From: Treponema sp.
Lineage (GTDB): Bacteria > Spirochaetota > Spirochaetia > Treponematales > Breznakiellaceae
DNA: 23,008 nucleotides
NCBI GenBank assembly: GCA_031275535.1
Contig: JAISOR010000302.1
Location: 1 to 23,008 of the forward strand
Direction of reading: 5' to 3'
Each line of letters opens with the position of its first letter. The first letter of the stretch is position 1. The translations under genes were made by a program, and so were the position numbers. Shown here piece by piece: positions 9,159-15,705 of the stretch. A model generated the notes under the pieces. It was not told the DNA's origin, did not search any database, and saw nothing but the letters and a program-made list of their open reading frames with translations.

Positions 9159-10207
9159 TGTCCGGTTATTATGCTTCCGCCAAGACGGTGCTGGAATTTA
9201 CGGAGATGATGGAACTGCTCCTTGAATCGGGCCTGTCCCTAAGGGACGCCCTGGAGATAGTCACCCTGACGGGGAAAAAGTCCGGCGCCGGGCTCCTGGG
9301 GCAGAGGCTCCTGGAGCATGTCCGCCGGGGCGCGTCTTTTGCCGGGGCCATACAGGCCCTGGAAGATGTCTTTCCCCCTATTTACCGGGGGATGATCAAT
9401 GTGGGAGACGCCGCCGGTTCGGTGGAACGGATATTTCCCCGGCTCAGGGCTTACATGAAGGAGCAGAAAAAATTGCGGGACAAAACGGCGGGGGCCCTGG
9501 CCTATCCGGTTCTTGTTCTGATTGTATCGGTCCTGGGGACCGCGGCCCTGGCGTTTTTTGTAATACCAAAGATGGAAACGATCTTCTCCGGCTTTGGCGG
9601 GGACGCCCTGGAGAAGATCCGGACCAATATCCGTTCAATCAAGATCTTCCTTACCCTTCTGTTTTTTATCATCCTCCTCATCATCCTGGGTTTCATGGGC
9701 CTTAAAGGAATGGCCGGAACAAATAAGGATCTGGCCCTCCTGCTGGATCGCCGGGTCCTGCAAATACCCCTTATCGGAGACTTTATAGCGTCCTGGGAAA
9801 CTCTTAATTTCACCTTCGCCATGGAGGTCCTGACCAGCGGCGGTATTTCGGTGGAGGCGGCCATCGAAGAGGCGGGGAAGCTGGTGCTTAACCGCGCCTA
9901 CCGCCGTTCCCTTGCCATGGTACAGGATAAGGTTCTAAACGGAGGCAGCCTTTCGAGGGCCTTTGCCGAAGAAAAAATATTCCCCCCCTGTATGAGCCAA
10001 TGGATCTCCGTGGGAGAACGGTCGGGGATGACCGAAAAAATTTTTTCCCAGATCCGTTCTTATTTTCAGGATGAAATAGACCAGAGAATATCCCGGTTTC
10101 TTTTGCTTATTGAACCCATCATGATCACGGCCGTCGGCCTGATAATCCTGGGATTAGTGGCGGGAATCATCCTTCCACTGTTTTCAATCTACGGAAGCAT
10201 TTTATAG
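9155..10207 (+). CDS. gspF: Type II secretion inner membrane platform protein GspF
   Basis: This 350-residue inner membrane protein couples the ATPase to the pseudopilins. Two T2SSF domains are recognisable: FTEMMELLLESGLSLRDALE near the N-terminus and FTFAMEVLTSGGISVEAAI in the second half. Three membrane segments are present (LAYPVLVLIVSVLGTAALAF; the IFLTLLFFIILLIILGF region; and the C-terminal ITAVGLIILGLVAGIILPLF). Classical GspF has about 400 residues with roughly 60 more before the first domain. Here that N-terminal segment is missing, although the start (ribosome site GAAGGAG, overlapping the gspE stop) looks genuine. It is followed by a 13-base gap carrying the gspG ribosome site. 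Confidence 0.94.
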   Translation: MMSGYYASAKTVLEFTEMMELLLESGLSLRDALEIVTLTGKKSGAGLLGQRLLEHVRRGASFAGAIQALEDVFPPIYRGMINVGDAAGSVERIFPRLRAYMKEQKKLRDKTAGALAYPVLVLIVSVLGTAALAFFVIPKMETIFSGFGGDALEKIRTNIRSIKIFLTLLFFIILLIILGFMGLKGMAGTNKDLALLLDRRVLQIPLIGDFIASWETLNFTFAMEVLTSGGISVEAAIEEAGKLVLNRAYRRSLAMVQDKVLNGGSLSRAFAEEKIFPPCMSQWISVGERSGMTEKIFSQIRSYFQDEIDQRISRFLLLIEPIMITAVGLIILGLVAGIILPLFSIYGSIL

Positions 10208-10220
10208 AAAGGAGTAAGAG

Positions 10221-10823
10221 ATGAAAGGAACAACTGGAAGAAAAAAAAGAAATTGCGCTATTCGGAAAGTCCGGTTTCTGCCGAACCAAAGGTTTACCTA
10301 CAACGGCTTAAAAACAACAAGAACCGTGGACTTTATGAAGAACCCCGCGTTTTTCAGGAAACCCGCAAGGGAATTTTCCGGGTTCCCAAACAAGCTCAAC
10401 GATGATCCCCAGGGGGGATGGACCTTTATCGAAACCCTCATTGTTATCAGCATTGTTCTAATCCTGACCTCGTCGGTGGGATTCATGGCGGTAAAGTATC
10501 TGGACAGGGCAAAGGTGGTTACCGCCAGGAGCCAGATCGAAACTTTTAACCTTGCCCTGGAGGCGTATTTTTTTGACTGCGGCCGCTACCCTTCGGATAT
10601 TCAGGGTTTATCCGCATTATGGGAAAAGCCCAGCGCCGGCCCGGCGCCGGATCTGTGGAACGGACCCTATATCAATAAACCTTTGCCCAAGGATCCCTGG
10701 GGCAATGATTATGAGTATCTTATCCCCGGTTTTTATGAGATGCCCTACGGGGTCCGTTCCTTTGGAGGGGATGGACAGGAAGGAGGCAGCGGAAATGACG
10801 CCGATATTTGCTCCTGGGGATGA
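10221..10823 (+). CDS. gspG: Major pseudopilin GspG with unusually long leader
   Basis: This 200-residue protein has a mature part matching GspG closely: DCGRYPSDIQGLSALWEKP, a WNGPY motif, DPWGNDYEYLIPG, then SFGGDGQEGGSGNDADI, the conserved calcium-binding loop. The prepilin cleavage site is GG^WTFIETLIVI, with Glu at mature position +5 but Trp instead of the usual Phe at +1. The leader is 66 residues and strongly basic, where 6-25 is usual. The start at 10221 has an ideal AAAGGAG site 6 bases upstream. An in-frame ATG at 10335 would shorten the leader to 28 residues but lacks a good ribosome site. It should be cleaved by the peptidase encoded at 4976. Its 3' end overlaps the next pseudopilin gene by 29 bases. 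Confidence 0.93.
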   Translation: MKGTTGRKKRNCAIRKVRFLPNQRFTYNGLKTTRTVDFMKNPAFFRKPAREFSGFPNKLNDDPQGGWTFIETLIVISIVLILTSSVGFMAVKYLDRAKVVTARSQIETFNLALEAYFFDCGRYPSDIQGLSALWEKPSAGPAPDLWNGPYINKPLPKDPWGNDYEYLIPGFYEMPYGVRSFGGDGQEGGSGNDADICSWG

Positions 10824-11007
10824 CCAGGGCTTTGCGCTGCTTGACGCGCTCCTCTGTCTTTTCATCGCCGGAATTATACTCCTGGCGGCTTACGGCAGCA
10901 TTTCTTCGATTCTACGGATCTCCGCCGGCAGTATGGAACAGGGGGCGGCGATAATTGAAGCGCGAAACAACCGCGTTATGGGGGGAACGGATGTATACCA
11001 TGAGTAA
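10795..11007 (+). CDS. Mini minor pseudopilin (70 residues), GspH/GspI position
   Basis: A GGAGG site lies about 10 bases before ATG 10795. The product begins MTPIFAPGDDQG^FALLDALL and carries one hydrophobic helix (ALLCLFIAGIILLAAYGSI), then about 30 further residues. The leader-like Gly/Phe junction and hydrophobic helix are those of a prepilin. Mature position +5 is Asp rather than the conserved Glu, and there is almost no globular domain (normal GspH or GspI have 110-170 residues). It sits between gspG and the next pseudopilin, where gspH/gspI normally lie, and overlaps both neighbours. It may be a minimal GspI or GspH, or a degraded one. The intact overlaps and its own ribosome site argue that it is translated. 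I am fairly sure it is real, less sure of its subtype. Confidence 0.72.
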   Translation: MTPIFAPGDDQGFALLDALLCLFIAGIILLAAYGSISSILRISAGSMEQGAAIIEARNNRVMGGTDVYHE

Positions 11008-11509
11008 ACAGGAAGAGGGATTTACCATTATAGAGGCCCTGGCGGCCATCGGGATCATCAGCGCAGCGGGAATGATTGTTTTAGGGGTCCTTTCTTCTTC
11101 TATCAAGGGAATAGACAGGGCCAGGGAGAGCCTTGGATTGGGGGCCAAGCTCCTCCTGACCGACGATCTTATCCGGCGCAAGACAGGGGCCGTAAGGCTC
11201 CCCTATTGGGAGCGGGGGTTCAATATAATTGAAGATAATTCTTCCATACAGATACCGTGGTACCGGGGAAGGGCCGGGGATTATCTGCGATTCTTCTGGG
11301 ACGAAGACTCCTTGAGCATGGAGACCGGAAGCGGGGAAGAAAGGGAAACCCTGGTCCTCTTGGAAGGAACGGACCACATACGCATAGACATCCTGGCCGG
11401 CGGGGAGGGGATTCCCTACGGGCTGGATATTGCCTATACCTATGGGGGAAGAGAATACCACACCCGGACTTCCTTTTCCTCCCTGCCGGTTCAGTTGGGG
11501 CGGCCATGA
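10991..11509 (+). CDS. gspJ: Minor pseudopilin, GspJ-like (or GspI)
   Basis: This 172-residue prepilin has the sequence QEEG^FTIIEALAAIGIIS, giving Phe +1 and Glu +5, followed by a single hydrophobic N-terminal helix. A mostly beta C-terminal domain follows (DYLRFFWDEDSLSME, YGLDIAYTYGGREY). Its size and position just before gspK favour GspJ, but sequence similarity to a particular subtype cannot be judged by eye. Start choice: ATG 10991 is 5 bases after a GGGGG site. ATG 11000 would give a 7-residue leader but is farther from the site. It overlaps the mini-pseudopilin by 17 bases, and its TGA overlaps the gspK ATG. Confidence 0.82.
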   Translation: MYTMSKQEEGFTIIEALAAIGIISAAGMIVLGVLSSSIKGIDRARESLGLGAKLLLTDDLIRRKTGAVRLPYWERGFNIIEDNSSIQIPWYRGRAGDYLRFFWDEDSLSMETGSGEERETLVLLEGTDHIRIDILAGGEGIPYGLDIAYTYGGREYHTRTSFSSLPVQLGRP

Positions 11510-12519
11510 AAAACAACTCCTGCGGCGGCTTCGCATCGGCCCAGTTTCTTTTTGCCCTGTTCTTTCTTTCTTCCCTTTCAATGGGGACCGCCTTCTTTTT
11601 ATCCTCGGTAATAAAAACGGAGGGGAGCTTCCGCAGAACCGGCGCCGCCACCGCGGAAATTGACGCAATCCTCGAAGCCATACTGGCGGATCTCTCCGCA
11701 GACCCCAGCCCGGAAATAAACGGCCCCGATGATCCGGTCCTGAACTGGAATGGAGAAACCGGGAAGGGGTATACCATAAGCGTCCGTCCCCTTTCGGATC
11801 GTTTGAATCCTAATTTTATACGAAAGAATATTTTTGAAAAGACCAAGCTGATGGAACTTCTGAATCCGGGAACAACGCCGGATGGACTACAGCAATTCAG
11901 GGAAGACCACGGCCTGTCTTTAGTATCCCAGGACTACGAAGATTTTTTTAGCCCCGGGGTATTTCAGAAATACCTTTCCCCCTACGGATGGGCAAACATC
12001 AATCTTATAGATGAGTTCGCCCTGCGGCAGCTTGTCCGGTCCCTGACGGGATCGGAACATCTGGCGGAGGAGATACGGAACAAAGTACAGATCCTTTTAA
12101 TTAACCAGGAACGGGTAAGCGGAGAAACCCTCCGCTCCTTCCTGGGAATAGACTACGGATCTTTATTTCCCTTTATAAACGCCGAGCCCCTGATGAATGT
12201 AAATCACACCGAACCATTGCTCCTAAAAGAAATTATCGCCTATCCGGATTACCGGATCACCGGGGCGGAAATAAAATACCAGGACCTGGCGGCCCGGCTT
12301 TCGAGGGAGGCCCTGGATATACATCAGGTTATGGAAATTCTCGACATTGACAGGACCCATCCCGTGCTTAATTACCTGGGGTCCATAACATGGTTCTGGG
12401 AAATTATCATTACCGGAAACAAGCTATCCTGCCGGACCGTCGTTTGCAGGCTGCCGCCGGAAGATCCGTCCCTATCGGAACCGGCGCAATTCCGAATCAT
12501 TGAACAGAGGTATGAATGA
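11506..12519 (+). CDS. gspK: Minor pseudopilin GspK
   Basis: This 337-residue protein belongs to the large tip pseudopilin type. Its leader is MKNNSCGG^FASAQFLFALFF with one hydrophobic helix. Position +5 is Gln, in keeping with GspK being the pseudopilin that lacks Glu5. A long globular domain follows with the GspK-like NINLIDEFALRQLV segment, corresponding to the family's VNVNTA-type motif before helix-hairpin-like repeats. A second HHH-like portion lies near ALDIHQVMEIL. GspK caps the pseudopilus together with GspI/J. It starts at an ATGA overlap with the preceding gene and ends overlapping gspL. The frame is open upstream to 11257, but that part is antisense or out-of-frame to the real pseudopilin gene and is not used. 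Confidence 0.9.
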   Translation: MKNNSCGGFASAQFLFALFFLSSLSMGTAFFLSSVIKTEGSFRRTGAATAEIDAILEAILADLSADPSPEINGPDDPVLNWNGETGKGYTISVRPLSDRLNPNFIRKNIFEKTKLMELLNPGTTPDGLQQFREDHGLSLVSQDYEDFFSPGVFQKYLSPYGWANINLIDEFALRQLVRSLTGSEHLAEEIRNKVQILLINQERVSGETLRSFLGIDYGSLFPFINAEPLMNVNHTEPLLLKEIIAYPDYRITGAEIKYQDLAARLSREALDIHQVMEILDIDRTHPVLNYLGSITWFWEIIITGNKLSCRTVVCRLPPEDPSLSEPAQFRIIEQRYE

Positions 12520-13619
12520 TGAACCGTATATCCCCCATGGAACTGTATGACAAAAGAACCGCGCTGGTATCCCCGCTGGATATCCAGGTGTTTTTTATGA
12601 ATATTCCCGCATTGAAAGAAGCGGACCGGGAAGAAATCATCCGTTCCCAGCTCAGGACCCTGTATCCCGGAGATCCCGGGAACACGGTGTTCGATTATAT
12701 CCTCTGCCGGGGGAAGGGGCGGGGAAAGCCCAGAGCTTCGGGCGGGAGGAGCATCGTATGGGCCGCGGAAAAAGAAACCTATGACTTATACCGGGAGACG
12801 GGAAAAGCCCTTATCCCCGGACTTTCGATCCTTTGCCTGGGCGCGGAAAAGATCCGGGCCCAGGCAAAATTAGTTATCCTCCTTACCCCGGAATGGGTGG
12901 AAGCGGCCCGTTTCGAGGATAATGAGATCAGCCGCTATGTATCAGCCTATAGAGACCAGGGGGCAGCGGAGATTCCCCCGGTCTCATCATTATACACCGA
13001 AGAGGAAAGGGATGTACTTCCGGTACTCATCATAGAGCATCCCGAGGCACATCATTCCGGGCCGGGCCGCCCCTTTAAGAATTGCCTGTCCATGGGTATC
13101 GGGGAAGTTTCCAAAGGGGTGAACATAAAGAAGCGCCGTATATTTTACCGGTCCGGTGAAGGGCAAAGGATCAATCACCGGCTTATCATTTCGGCGCTTA
13201 TTATTCTGAACGGCGCATCCCTTGTTATTTCCCTCAGGCTTGTATCGTCGCGGATGGCGGAAGAAGGGGCCCGCCTGCAGAATATCCATAGGGAACAAAT
13301 GGCATATAAAAAAGAAGCGGAGAAATTAAAAAAAGAAATTGCCGAAATGGAGGGCCGGCTGTCAAACAGCACGGATCAGGGGCATACCATATATGAAATA
13401 ATTTCAGAAATTGACGCATGCCTTTCAAAGGCCCGGATACAAAACCTGATAATACAACAGGGAACCTTTAATCTGGAAGCGGAGGGGGAAGATTCCATAG
13501 GGGTATTCCGGGCCCTGGAGGGATCACACTATTTCAGTGACATAAGCCTTCATCAGGCGGCGCCGTCAAAAACAGGGGGCGAACAATTCAGCATCTCCGG
13601 GAAGGTAAACCATGAATAA
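12516..13619 (+). CDS. gspL: Type II secretion inner membrane protein GspL (PilM/PilN-like)
   Basis: This 367-residue bitopic inner membrane protein should recruit GspE. The N-terminal ~215 residues form a cytoplasmic actin-like domain of the GspL/PilM kind, judged by position and strand/helix pattern rather than by a crisp motif. A single membrane segment follows at about 222-240 (RLIISALIILNGASLVISL). Next is a charged coiled coil (about 245-290, rich in KKEAEKLKKEIAEME) and a periplasmic ferredoxin-like domain with a PilN-like IQNLIIQQGTFNLEAEG strand pair. The length is normal for GspL. ATG overlaps the gspK stop, and the last 8 bases overlap gspM. Confidence 0.82.
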   Translation: MMNRISPMELYDKRTALVSPLDIQVFFMNIPALKEADREEIIRSQLRTLYPGDPGNTVFDYILCRGKGRGKPRASGGRSIVWAAEKETYDLYRETGKALIPGLSILCLGAEKIRAQAKLVILLTPEWVEAARFEDNEISRYVSAYRDQGAAEIPPVSSLYTEEERDVLPVLIIEHPEAHHSGPGRPFKNCLSMGIGEVSKGVNIKKRRIFYRSGEGQRINHRLIISALIILNGASLVISLRLVSSRMAEEGARLQNIHREQMAYKKEAEKLKKEIAEMEGRLSNSTDQGHTIYEIISEIDACLSKARIQNLIIQQGTFNLEAEGEDSIGVFRALEGSHYFSDISLHQAAPSKTGGEQFSISGKVNHE

Positions 13620-14106
13620 ACTAAGAAAATCGCTTGTACTCTGCCGGGTCATCCTGGGCCTTGCTTTTGCCGCGGCCCTTATCTCTGAGGCGGTAAAAAT
13701 ACATGCCGCCGGTACGGCCATAGAAGAATACCGCCTGGCCGGCGGGGATGAGCTGATTACCGGGGCATATCTTTCGGACCTGGAGGATCGGCTTGTGGAG
13801 CTGCGGGGAAAAGAAAGCCCCCGCATCGCCGGGGACACAAAAAACAAGGGCGCCCTGGCGGATACCATAGCCACGGTTAGGGGACTCTTAAAAAGCCGGA
13901 ACCTGGAACCGGAACGTTTTAGGATAAGCGGAAAAGCGCCGGAGGAATCCGCGGAATTCATCATCCACGGGAACCCGGTTTCCTTCCTGTATTTTCTTAT
14001 GGATGCATCAGAAAACAAAACGCTTTCCATAAGCTATATAAACATAAGACCCAATGCCCATAGGACGGGCATTGATATAACCATGAGGGTTAAAAATGGA
14101 CCTTAA
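13612..14106 (+). CDS. gspM: Type II secretion protein GspM (PilO-like)
   Basis: This 164-residue protein has a short basic cytoplasmic tail (MNKLRKS), one membrane helix (LVLCRVILGLAFAAALISEAV), a helical stalk, and a C-terminal ferredoxin-like domain (ESAEFIIHGNPVSFLYFLMD, then SISYINIRP and GIDITMRVKN strands). This is the architecture of GspM/PilO, the partner of GspL in the inner membrane platform. The assignment rests on architecture and gene order (after gspL). It overlaps gspL by 8 bases and the next gene by 11 bases. Confidence 0.78.
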   Translation: MNKLRKSLVLCRVILGLAFAAALISEAVKIHAAGTAIEEYRLAGGDELITGAYLSDLEDRLVELRGKESPRIAGDTKNKGALADTIATVRGLLKSRNLEPERFRISGKAPEESAEFIIHGNPVSFLYFLMDASENKTLSISYINIRPNAHRTGIDITMRVKNGP

Positions 14107-14584
14107 ATTTATAATCTTTGAAACGGCATTGGCCATAACCGCGCCGGCCTTTCTCACGGCGGCCTGGTATTCGGCGCGGGAAATCAAGGACCCTCCGGCG
14201 GCGGTTCAGATCAATGCCGGCGGAACCATACAAGACGCCGCCCGGGGGGAGGGGGCGGCCCCAGGCCCCACCCGCAGTCCCGAACTGGTGGCCCGGGCCT
14301 TCCGTATTTCCCCGGGGCTCGAAGAGAAACCCGGCCCCATGGATTCACCTGCTATGGAAGGAGAAAAACCTGTCCTTCCCATAGAAAACAGGCTGCACTC
14401 CCTGGGGCTTATACGGGACGGGGCCGGCGTTGAACGGCTTTATATAAAAGATACGGAAACTGAGGCGATTATGGCTGTTAGAACCGATGGAACCCGCGAA
14501 GGCGGGAATTATGTAGTGTCCGCAGCCGAAGATCTGTATGTGATCGATCTGGGCGGCATCCAATACAAAGTCAGGAGGGAGTAA
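14096..14584 (+). CDS. Small GspC/PilP-like inner membrane protein
   Basis: This 162-residue protein has an N-terminal membrane helix (FIIFETALAITAPAFLTAAW), a Pro/Ala/Gly-rich linker (about 30-100), and a small C-terminal beta domain (SLGLIRDGAGVERLYIKD, AIMAVRTDG, LYVIDLGGIQYKVRRE). This resembles the homology region of GspC or PilP, which links the inner membrane platform to the secretin. No PDZ or coiled coil follows, unlike canonical GspC. Its place after gspL and gspM matches the pilM-N-O-P order of type IV pilus loci rather than the gspC-first order of enteric T2SS loci. The role is inferred. Confidence 0.65.
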   Translation: MDLKFIIFETALAITAPAFLTAAWYSAREIKDPPAAVQINAGGTIQDAARGEGAAPGPTRSPELVARAFRISPGLEEKPGPMDSPAMEGEKPVLPIENRLHSLGLIRDGAGVERLYIKDTETEAIMAVRTDGTREGGNYVVSAAEDLYVIDLGGIQYKVRRE

Positions 14585-14586
14585 AT

Positions 14587-15249
14587 ATGAAGGCATTTAA
14601 TTTTATCATTCTTATCATGGGGGTCCTGGTGTCCTGTGCTTCCGGGCCGGTTCCCAAGGAGAGGACCCACACCTTATACGGTATGATCTACGACGGGGAT
14701 AACAGGCCGGTCAACGATGTGAAGATCCATGTGGACGGGGATTATAAAGCGGCCAGCGATGTCCATGGCCGCTTTGTCATACCGAATATGAAACCAAACA
14801 GGGAATACCATATATCGGCGGAAAAAGAACAGCATGAAAAAACAAGCATGGATATTTTTCATGCCGATCCATCATCGGTCCTCTACATCCATTTATTCTC
14901 GGCGGATCAGCTTATGGCCGGGGCGGAAGAGGCCATCAAAAAGAAAGACTGGCTCCGGGCGGAAACTTTTCTGGAACGGGCCGGGCAGGCCGGCGGCGCT
15001 TATGCGCCAATCTCTTATCTCCGGGGGGTTCTGGAGTTTTACAAAGACCGGTACGCCGAAGCACTGTCCGTCCTGCTTGACTTGGCGGAGAAAGAAAAGA
15101 ACGCCCCCCATGTATACCTCTTTATCGCCGATCTCTATGAGTATTACATCAACGACAGAGAGGAGGCCCAGCGGTTTCTTGCGAAATTCCTTGAACTACG
15201 CTACGACCCGGAAGCGGAAAGCAGGCTGAAGAAGCTTGAGGGGATCTGA
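14587..15249 (+). CDS. Lipoprotein with carboxypeptidase-regulatory-like and TPR-like regions; candidate pilotin
   Basis: This 220-residue protein has an AGGAGGGAG ribosome site. A lipoprotein signal peptide ends in the lipobox VLVSC with C17 as the lipidated residue. Residues about 28-85 resemble a CarboxypepD_reg-type beta sandwich (LYGMIYDGDNRPVNDVKIHV, DVHGRFVIPNM). Residues about 105-215 are amphipathic helix pairs with TPR character (AEEAIKKKDWLRAETFLERA, YLRGVLEFYKDRYAEALSVL, YLFIADLYEYYINDREEAQ). It is the last gene of the secretion operon. Helical TPR lipoproteins (PilF/PilW) and other lipoproteins (GspS) serve as pilotins that bring the secretin to the outer membrane. No classical pilotin is otherwise present here, so a pilotin role is a reasonable inference. 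Confidence 0.75.
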   Translation: MKAFNFIILIMGVLVSCASGPVPKERTHTLYGMIYDGDNRPVNDVKIHVDGDYKAASDVHGRFVIPNMKPNREYHISAEKEQHEKTSMDIFHADPSSVLYIHLFSADQLMAGAEEAIKKKDWLRAETFLERAGQAGGAYAPISYLRGVLEFYKDRYAEALSVLLDLAEKEKNAPHVYLFIADLYEYYINDREEAQRFLAKFLELRYDPEAESRLKKLEGI

Positions 15250-15331
15250 AACCCGGGAATGGAAAAACAAGAAACGGCCCTCCCCAGGCGGCCGGCCTCA
15301 AAGACCGGAGCCAGGGAAGGGAGCGGGAAAG

Positions 15332-15357
15332 GGGCCGGGCGGCTAAGCCCCCGGCCC
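15332..15357. terminator. GC-rich hairpin between convergent operons
   Basis: GGGCCGGG pairs with CCCGGCCC, and an inner GGC/GCC pair around a TAA loop lengthens the stem with one bulge. It stands between the ends of the rightward secretion operon (15249) and the leftward efflux operon (15370). No U-tract follows on either strand, so it is not a classical intrinsic terminator, but it could pause or protect transcripts from both sides. Confidence 0.4.
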
Positions 15358-15369
15358 TGCCGCCGGTGG

Positions 15370-15705
15370 TTAGATAACAAGCCCGGGATTGTCCGGGGGT
15401 CCGCCGTCCCCGCCGGGAGCTTTCTGCTCCTCCGGCAGGCCGAAGATTTTAATTCCCTCATCGGGGAACTGTTTCTTTACCCGGAACACCGCCCGTTCTA
15501 TGCCCCGGGCCTCGTCTTCTTCGCACCAGATCACCAGGGAAAAATTTTCTTCCGGCCAGATGGCGTCCCCCATACGGGGGCCGGTGGAACCGATCCCCTG
15601 TACCCTGGGAATCTTGGTATAATATTTAGCTACCCCTTCGTTTTTAAAAGCCTCCAGGATATTCTCTTCCACCGAATGGTTCGCGATAATTTCAACACGG
15701 ATCAT
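15370..15705 (-). CDS. PII-like protein linked to the RND pump
   Basis: This 111-residue cytoplasmic protein has a ferredoxin-like order of strands and helices: MIRVEIIANH, a helix SVEENILEAFKNEG, a flexible loop region (KYYTKIPRVQGIGSTGPRMG) in the place of the PII T-loop, FSLVIWCEEDEARG, a helix and a final IKIFGLPEE strand. This resembles the PII superfamily, particularly the groups encoded beside efflux pumps (the PII-NG group was described next to heavy-metal RND genes). The uridylylated Tyr motif of GlnB is not evident. Its ATG overlaps the pump gene stop (ATGA, 4 bases), so it is co-translated. A role in sensing or gating efflux is inferred. CutA-like folds are an alternative. The C-terminus ends in a Gly/Pro-rich tail. 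Confidence 0.7.
   Translation of the reverse strand: MIRVEIIANHSVEENILEAFKNEGVAKYYTKIPRVQGIGSTGPRMGDAIWPEENFSLVIWCEEDEARGIERAVFRVKKQFPDEGIKIFGLPEEQKAPGGDGGPPDNPGLVI

Noticed and set aside
10552..10794. Upstream extension of the mini-pseudopilin frame
   Set aside because: It lies wholly inside gspG in another frame, while ATG 10795 has a GGAGG site and gives a normal prepilin leader.
11257..11505. Upstream extension of the gspK frame
   Set aside because: It overlaps the GspJ-like gene in another frame. The prepilin leader and the coupled ATG at 11506 define the true start.
15332..15357. Hairpin as a proven intrinsic terminator
   Set aside because: It has no T-run on either strand, so it is kept only as a low-confidence terminator-like structure.
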